64,000 nt of DNA from Lytechinus variegatus (taxonomy: Eukaryota > Echinodermata > Echinoidea > Temnopleuroida > Toxopneustidae), in assembly GCF_018143015.1 (NCBI RefSeq), contig NC_054751.1:15795292-15859291 (forward strand), written 5' to 3'. The number at the start of each line of letters is the position of its first letter. The first letter of the stretch is position 1. Below are positions 57,380 to 64,000 of the stretch, one piece after another. Under the pieces are notes generated by a model. It was given only the letters and a program-made list of their open reading frames with translations, did no database searches and was not told the origin of the DNA. A program made the translations under genes and the position numbers.

Positions 57380-57790
57380 ATCCCGGAGGTGTGGGTATTA
57401 ACCCCCCCCCCCCGTCGTATATCATATACAACGGGGGGGGGGCTATATATCTTGTAGTCTTATAAGGATTGCAACCTCTACAGGCGTGCATGATGTTGGG
57501 CTATATATTAGGGACCATGGAAGAAAAGGGGTGAATTTGATCAATATAGGCCCTAAAGGTGATGTTTGCTCGCTCGCTTCGCCTTCTCATTGTTTTCTAA
57601 AATAGATTTTGCCTCATAATGTTATGTCTGGACCGCGCAAAATTTACGCATTCCCCCCCCCCCCCCCGGCTCTATCAAACTAACAAAAAATCCCTCACAG
57701 AGAACAAAAGTTTGGTCTGTCATTCCATTGCCCTCGAAGCAGTGGAGGGGGGGGGGGTACTTCCTCGATCCCTACAAAAATGAATAGGGC
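57380..57790. repeat. Poly-C / poly-G tracts, including a short palindrome
   Basis: At 57,403-57,450 a C-run plus gtcgtatatcatatacaac plus a G-run is palindromic. Further C-run at 57,653 and G-run at 57,748. Probably ends of degraded MITEs. Confidence 0.5.
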
Positions 57791-58085
57791 CTACCGAAAA
57801 TGTTCTACTTAGGAAATTGGAAATTGAAACAAAATCAATCATAATAATGTGAACAAATACCTTCGATTTCTTTTAGACAATGCCAGAGCGCCCCATGGCA
57901 TGGACCTAGTCTGCTGGGCAAACCCTTCACTCGAGATAAGGGTCTGAATGTGCAGCCTACTCATGCCTTGTGTACTGAAGGCTGTCTCGCCCTGTATTGG
58001 AACAGCAAGTTTTGTATGTGCCAGTCTTTGCGTGGGGACACACTTGTTGATCAAAGTTCGAATCAGGGTCTGTGCCTGCAGACTA

Positions 58086-58189
58086 GCATGGACCTATCCA
58101 CGGAGGATTATCTATTGTTTCTGGGGGTGATGTGACAATGCTCAGCGCCCCAGTAACAATAGAATACTCCTCCATGGATAGGTCCATGC
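58086..58189. repeat. Hairpin with 43-bp arms
   Basis: gcatggacctatccacggag at 58,086 is inverted at ctccatggataggtccatgc, and the homology continues through attatctattgtttctgggg / cgccccagtaacaatagaat. The loop is about 16 bp. Short open frames run across on both strands; I see no known protein. It could be a MITE core or a structured RNA. Confidence 0.7.
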
Positions 58190-58903
58190 CCCGTGGCAAG
58201 CTCATTCACTCCCTCTCGTTCGAGTTTGTTAAAAAAAAATGTGTACGTTTTTATACCCCTCCCCGGGAAAAAATATTTACGATCACGGTCATACCACGAA
58301 CCTTGAACAAAAATCGACACCCAAGACATGGCCCGATTGACAAAACAGCAAAAATTCAAAAGTTTAATGATATCCTGACATTTAAAGATCATCATAAAAA
58401 ACAAAGAAACATAAGAAAAAAATAATACAACATAAACATTACATAGTAACAACGAGGTATTAAAAAAAATGAAATATACAAAGAAAAAACTGCATGCAGT
58501 CCTAATATGATCCGCAAGTCCGTATGGCCAGGAGGTCCGGGTTCCATCGACCCCCCCCCCCCCCTACAAAAATAGGATGAAAAATGTGAAGACAATCGAA
58601 GGGAAGGGATTACACTCCCCCTAATGACCCTGCATGGGCCGATCCACAGGTAAGGGAAATTGCCGATCAGCAATTAATAAAAGAGCTATAAAGGTTTTTT
58701 TTTATTAAATTAGCTTCGTTTATGCTGTTTTGGCAAGTTTGTTTATAGGGAAAGCAGCAATTGAGGGTTGAGCCAGAGTTATCCTGAAACGTTTATCTGA
58801 TATTCTTTATATTATAACCTTGACGCATTAAATTTTGTAGCGCATTTTATTAATTTTGTATCGCGGATGCTATTATTTCATAGGGGGACCTCAGGCTCTT
58901 GGT

Positions 58904-59052
58904 CAGGGGCCGCGGAACGGTTTTCAAAGTGGGGAGGGGGGCTGAGCCAAAAGTGGGAGGGCTGACCATGCAAAAAATCACAATCTTATGGTCATTTTTA
59001 CATTTGTGTACACAGTTTTGGGAAAAAGTGCCCCCCCGCTTCCGCGGCCCTG
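58904..59052. mobile_element. Small MITE with CAGGGGCCGCGG ends
   Basis: caggggccgcggaacgg and gcttccgcggccctg are inverse; the flanks share TTGGT, a possible 5-bp duplication. Non-coding, 149 bp. Confidence 0.65.
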
Positions 59053-61609
59053 TTGGTATAGCTTTTACATAGTAGGCCTACTTTACGTTATTCAGATGAG
59101 ACGTGGATGAATTATATTGCTTGCAAATCATATTAAATCATATTTGATCATTAAATCATATTAAAAAAAATATTAGCCATCGAAAAAATTGTGAAAGGCC
59201 TCAACTCTCACCAAAATACGGGAAGAGATATACGCTGTGTGCATGGTAGGTCACGAATATATGACTATTCAAATTAAGAATTGCTATTATAGCTTACATG
59301 TCATGTTCAGTCAAAATTTACGCCACATATGGGCTGAGTATTCTTTCACGCCCCTTCGCAAAGCATTTTTGTTCGTCCTTTCGATCAGTTCCACAAACTT
59401 AACTGAGCGCACATCTTGTCATCAGACTGTCTTCACCTAAGAAATGAGTATTTCCCCCTAAGTAAGGCATTCAATTTTTTGACGCCTGTTTTGACACTAA
59501 AATGAGTTAATTATCTTTTGGTTGAAAATGATAGGCCTTGAGGAAGTTCCTTCAAAATGGCTGTGATATCATGAAGAACTTAAATCAGAGCAGAAAAGAT
59601 ATATTAATACTTTGGTTTAGGGGGCAAAAATTGTGTTTCTCGTGTAAAGGGAGACCTTAAAATGCAAAATTTCCATTTGCAGTACTCTAGAAACTTCAGC
59701 GCACGTTATTTTTATTGTGCATTTCAGAAAGAGTGGTCATAATGCAAGTCAGTAATCCATTTAGCAAATCAAATACTTGTTTGAGAACTTAATGCCGAAA
59801 AAATACTTTTCAATGTTTCTGATGTAAATAGAAAATAGTAAATATTTTCAAAGTGTACTTTGAAGTGGACACTTAATGTTTAAATAGAAACCACAGATAA
59901 TACATAAATTAAGTATAAATTTTAGCAATAACATAAAATAAGATTTAATTGAAGCAATGCATGTCACAACGTAATATTTGGGGGGTCACCAAAATCATCT
60001 ACGAAATACAATAATGGCCATACTTTTCATTATTTTTTATGTTATTGCTAATCATTCTTTCTAAGCATAATACTATGTAATGGCTACCAGAAAAAATTCT
60101 TTAGAAAGATAATATGGATTCTACACCCAAAAGTCGGTGTTTCCCATGTAAGCCATTTGGGGGACACCAAACCTTACATGGTATATAGTAACAATATCTT
60201 TTGTTTGTCATTTTCTCTGAAAAACGGGTTATTCTGTACCTTTTTCGTATCAATAGGCAAATCATTTTTTAGATTGCTCGTTGGGCCTGATAGCGCCATC
60301 ATAAAATGATAAAAAGTGTCCCATGACTGACACATACACACCCGATCACGAAAAGAAAACAAATATAAGTAAGAAATAAAAAATGAAAGTCATGTATTTT
60401 ATATCAACTGCGTAGACAAGATTTAATTTTGGAGGGGCTGTAAGTGCACGCGAAGCGCACTCTCGAAGGAACTTGAGGGTGTAGGGAGGGGAAAGTTCTT
60501 GATATCTGAAAGAAGACGTCTCTTGCATCTCTAGTTTCCTTATCAACTCGCCCCACTTGCTGTGATTAAAACAAATGTATTTAAAAGATACGAGCGTCCC
60601 CTAAATGGGAAAAGATTTTTAAAACCGTTGAATGAAATAATACCGCACGAAGCGCTGAACGGCTAAAACGTTTTTAAGAACAGATATAGCATAAAATGCC
60701 CACCTTGGTCGCATCATGTTTGATGATAAAAACTTTAGCCACCTTAGATGACTTTAAATCACAGTAGTATAGAAGACGGATATGCAAGGCCAGTAAATAT
60801 TCCTTCCGGCGCGAATGGTTTTGAAGTTCTGAATTGAAACTTTAACCTGCTCTTATTTTGATATTTCTTAGATAATAAATGGATTACGAAGAAAAAGGGA
60901 GCTCAAAATGTGAAAGGGCCTGATGCAAGCCAGAAGAGGGACTTTTCATTTCCCTTCCACGCGAAACATGGTAACATCTGTCATGTCTGTGATTTATTTC
61001 GGGAGAAAAAAAGGTGTAATAAAGTCACTCATTATTAAGCGCTTTATTTTGTATGATTTAGAAAGTTCAGTGATATTCAAAATTTCAAATAAATCGTACC
61101 AAACAAGATCAAAGAAGGGTGTAAAAGCAATACAGAATAAAGTTTCATCGTATATAGCACGGCACGAATTTATAATGCCTCGAGCCCCTTTTGAGCAGAT
61201 ACTTCGCCACAAATTACTCACTGAAAAGTGGAAGATATCTGGGAACTCTGGGAGTGGCAGGAGTGTTGACCCGCTCCGAACAGAAGAGCCGAAATTTTGC
61301 GTCAATTAGGCAATTTAAAAAAAGAATCATCATATTTTTTTCTTAAATTCATGTATACTCTACGATTTATGGCACGAATATACAAATCCCATAAATGGGA
61401 AGGGGAAAAACCGTATCATAGTTTGGATAGAGCGCGAAAGCAAAATTTTGTATGAATTATAAAAGAACGTCTCATTTAGGTTTTTATTCTTTTGACAAAA
61501 TAAAATAAAATAGAAAACATTAGGGCTGTACCCATCTTCACTCTCTTCGCTTTTCCTTTTTCTTTCTTCCTCCCTTTCCCCTCTTTCATTTTGGTGCGGT
61601 TTTTTTTTT
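59053..61609. other. Unrecognised intergenic DNA
   Basis: AT-rich sequence. A 128-codon plus-strand frame at 60,923-61,309 (starts MQARRGTFHFPSTRN) resembles no family I know and has no splice or promoter support. The phrase gcgaagcgcac near 60,450 recalls the interior of the element at 39,178. Confidence 0.4.
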
Positions 61610-61775
61610 GTTGCCGGGGGCGACCGCCCCCATCGCTTCCCCCTAGCTGGCTACGCGCCTGTTTTATTACAATGGTGCTCCTCGTTTGAGGTGAATCTTA
61701 AACGGAATTCCTCAAACCTTCACCAATTTTTAGTACTACTTTTTACAACAAACTTTTCTTCAGGGTGAACTTTCC
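61610..61775. mobile_element. Right-end fragment of the 38,947 element family
   Basis: gggggcgaccgcccccatcg, ggctacgcgcctg and then acaacaaacttttcttcagg plus gtgaactttccctt match the nested pair at 40,230-40,490 in order and spacing. Confidence 0.65.
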
Positions 61776-61885
61776 CTTCTTTTAAAAAGGTATACACTTT
61801 AACACACACCCCACCCCGCTCCCATCTATTACGGACATGCCCATACAATACATGAACGGAACCGTACATCGTAAAGCTCCATGAT

Positions 61886-62014
61886 GGGCCCGTTGCAGAA
61901 AGAGTTGCAATCAAACGCAACTCTAAAAATTACGCGCAACTTGATTTTCAACCAATCAACATCGCGCATTTTTGACTTGCAAATGATTTTTTGACTCTTT
62001 CTGCAACGGACCCC
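61886..62014. mobile_element. Palindromic MITE, GGGCCCGTTGCAGAAAGAGT
   Basis: Left gggcccgttgcagaaagagt and right gactctttctgcaacggacc are inverse; total 129 bp. Confidence 0.85.
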
Positions 62015-62326
62015 AGACCAGTAACATAACAAAGAAAAAAATACGAGACACGATACACAAACGCACCCTTACACACACACCATGGACCTCTATATCCAGC
62101 ACACAAAACACACACAGGACCTGTCCAGCATTTACACCCTATGCCGCCCTATGGCTATGCCTAGCCTACGGCCAGTGCAAGAAATTTGATTTCGCAATCA
62201 ATCGCACATGTGTGTTGTTTGTACACAAAGCTGACGCTGAGCACGTGTGTAATTCTACCACACATCTCGAACAGTCGAACTACACATTTGCAATGTGAAC
62301 TTAATTTAAACGAAGAAGAATTTCCG

Positions 62327-62580
62327 ATGGCGACGAAGCGCGACAGCTTTTCAAAGCTCTCTATTTTACAGAAGAGGAAAATGCTGCAACAAATGAAGAG
62401 GCCACCAGTCTACTACGAGCCGGAGTACGGCTCCAGGCCAGCGCCAGGCCCAGTCCCACTCTCAGTCTGATTATATCATTATTGAGTCGAGTTTTGGCGA
62501 TTTGACATCAGCTACGGGTTCGAAGATTGCAGCAAGCAACGACGTTGTGTTCGAGCAGATCCCGTTGGTGCAGAGAGAGG
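62327..62580 (+). CDS. Candidate first coding exon of an unrecognised plus-strand gene
   Basis: ATG at 62,327 in a fair context (ccgATGg) opens MATKRDSFSKLSILQKRKML then QQMKRPPVYYEPEYGSRPAP and stops at 62,468-62,470. A second frame, shifted by one register, is open from about 62,399 to a strong donor GAGAGAG|gtaagg and reads SDYIIIESSFGDLTSATGSK then IAASNDVVFEQIPLVQRE. Together they look like one N-terminus with a frame break between 62,430 and 62,470, either an assembly indel or a pseudogene. The first part is basic and Lys/Arg-rich; the second is acidic. Family unknown. Confidence 0.4.
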
Positions 62581-63040
62581 TAAGGCGCGCCTAAGGCTAA
62601 GCCTAGGCTTTATTTTTAGTTTATACTAAAAACTTTGGTCTCTGTTAAATTGGTTGTTCCGCCACCAATTACTGTTTAGTGTTGGGCCTGTGGCTGTGAC
62701 AGTGTGAGTGTTGGCTCGATCCACTTACAGAGAAATTAAAAAAAATATTTTTACACTTAGTTTCCATTAGGGGTCATTCTGGCAACAACTTGTTTAGGGC
62801 CCAAAATGTGTAAATGATGCCTGTGTAAAACTTGTTTAGGGGGTGTCTGGAAATACATGTAATTTGGTCACGCAGATGTATAGCAATACATTTGACTGCC
62901 CCCCCCTGGTGATATTGTTCATAGACATCAGCGGCATGAGTTTTTGACTACATTTGGAACGAGTTGAATTAGAGTCCCAAGCAAGGTAAGCAACACTAGC
63001 TTTATATTGGGAGGAGAGAGCTACAGGTCACAGTGATTCA
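62581..63040. other. Probable intron 1 of the 62.3-kb candidate
   Basis: Begins with the donor gtaagg. No further exon is recognised before 64,000. Confidence 0.3.
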
Positions 63041-63051
63041 GTTCGGTTACA

Positions 63052-63116
63052 GCCCGATAGACCGCGGGTCCGATAGACCGCGGGCCCGATAGACCGCAGG
63101 TCCGATAGTCCGCGGT
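63052..63116. repeat. 16-bp tandem repeat GGTCCGATAGACCGCG
   Basis: Four near-perfect units, each containing the sub-palindrome gcgggYccgatagaccgc. Confidence 0.9.
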
Positions 63117-63339
63117 GTGTGTAAAATTATGATCAGGACAACATAGTGAAATCCATGTCATCAATAGGTCAAAAGGTCATTGATACGAGTCCATGGGGTT
63201 CTATAACGATGACCCACAGGACAAATCGCCCCTGACGTCTACTTCAAGGAAAATATCATCTCCATATTTTTATCGTCGGGGACTACACCCCCACCCCCCC
63301 CCCCCGGAAAAATGCCCTCTTGACGCCATACGGAGCCTC

Positions 63340-63645
63340 TAAAATGCCATCGACTTGACGACATGGCGAGATACTTTATCTTGCCATGTCGACTAAATAA
63401 GCTTATTATGTCCGCATGGTGAGATACGTTATCCTGCCAAGTCAGTCCACTTATAAAAAGTTATATGTCAACATGGCGAGATATTGTATCTTGCCAAGTC
63501 GACTTAATTATGTTACATGTCAACATGGCGATATATCGGGATTCTAGCTTGCCGGAAATTGTACACTTCATATCTCGCCATGTGGACATATCGACTTGAC
63601 AAGATAGAATATATCGCTATGTCGAAATAATAAGCTTATTAATTA
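63340..63645. repeat. Array of palindromic units, CTTGCCAAGTCGAC / ATGGCGAGATA
   Basis: About six units of roughly 50 bp: atggcgagatactttatctt then gccatgtcgacttaat, repeated with variants and with partial inversions. A relic of the same family is at 46,365-46,512. Confidence 0.8.
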
Positions 63646-63649
63646 CTCT

Positions 63650-63972
63650 AATAGGCGGCGGAAGCGGGGGGGGAGGGCTTTCCCCCCTAAATTTGAGGTG
63701 GGAGGACGGTCCCCCCTAAATTTTTAGTTGAGAACCTTTTTTTGGTCGTCAATTTCTTTTCTACGCCCCCCCCCCCTAAATTGAGGTAGACCACCCTAGA
63801 ATATTTTTGCCCCCCCTAATTTTGGTTGATAACCTTCTTTTTTTTCCTTGTCAAAATATTTTGGTGGTCCCTCCTAAAATTTTGGTTGATTTGCTTGTCA
63901 ATTTTTTACCTGTGTCCATCCCAAAATTTCAGGTGGATCCCCTAAATGTTTTGCCTTCGGCCGCCAATGATT
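63650..63972. mobile_element. Probable MITE with GGCGGCGGAAGCGGGG ends
   Basis: Left ggcggcggaagcgggg, right ttttgccttcggccgcc. Interior repeats ccccctaaattttggttga five or more times with C-run variants. Confidence 0.55.
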
Positions 63973-64000
63973 AATTAAAACATGGTAAGTACCACGCCAT

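Noticed and set aside
60923..61309. 128-codon plus-strand frame
   Set aside because: No recognised domain, overlaps a similarly long frame on the other strand, no promoter or splice support; kept only as a remark.

Overview
The window is eukaryotic, AT-rich, repeat-dense genomic DNA: intron-split genes with GT-AG junctions, RNA polymerase III tRNA genes, LINE and SINE copies and many small inverted-repeat DNA transposons. The gene families are metazoan and the repeats are of the kinds abundant in echinoderms, so I infer an echinoderm, most likely a sea urchin. No species call is possible from the window alone.

Two genes are clear. On the minus strand, bases 580-19,880 hold the 5' half of FANCI (Fanconi anemia complementation group I). 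I resolve 13 coding exons giving 530 residues in one consistent frame, ending at the exon with the conserved monoubiquitinated lysine; the 3' half lies off the left edge. A likely non-coding first exon and a perfect NRF1-type promoter motif sit at about 19.82-19.88 kb. On the plus strand, 25,142-48,196 hold the first 14 exons (599 residues) of a prominin-family pentaspan membrane protein; its C-terminal third was not found. The two genes are head to head, about 5.3 kb apart, with a LINE between them.

Layout: 0.6-15.5 kb, FANCI exons with two sets of decayed exon copies, a 2.1 kb foldback element and several MITEs. 15.9-19.4 kb, FANCI intron 1 with two DNA-transposon-like elements. 20.8-23.9 kb, a LINE. 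25-48 kb, prominin, whose introns carry tRNA-His and tRNA-Lys genes on the opposite strand, a four-level nest of transposons (33.2-37.7 kb) and a second foldback-like nest (38.0-40.9 kb). 49.1-51.1 kb, another LINE. 51.7-54.0 kb, a 33-bp satellite with a palindromic core. 54.1-64.0 kb, MITEs and two candidate first exons of unrecognised genes (minus strand near 55.4 kb, plus strand near 62.3 kb), each showing an apparent one-base frame shift.

FANCI acts in interstrand-crosslink repair with FANCD2; prominins organise membrane protrusions. Nothing links the two functionally beyond a possibly shared upstream region. The notable biology is the density of nested foldback elements and the repeated birth and decay of FANCI exon copies.
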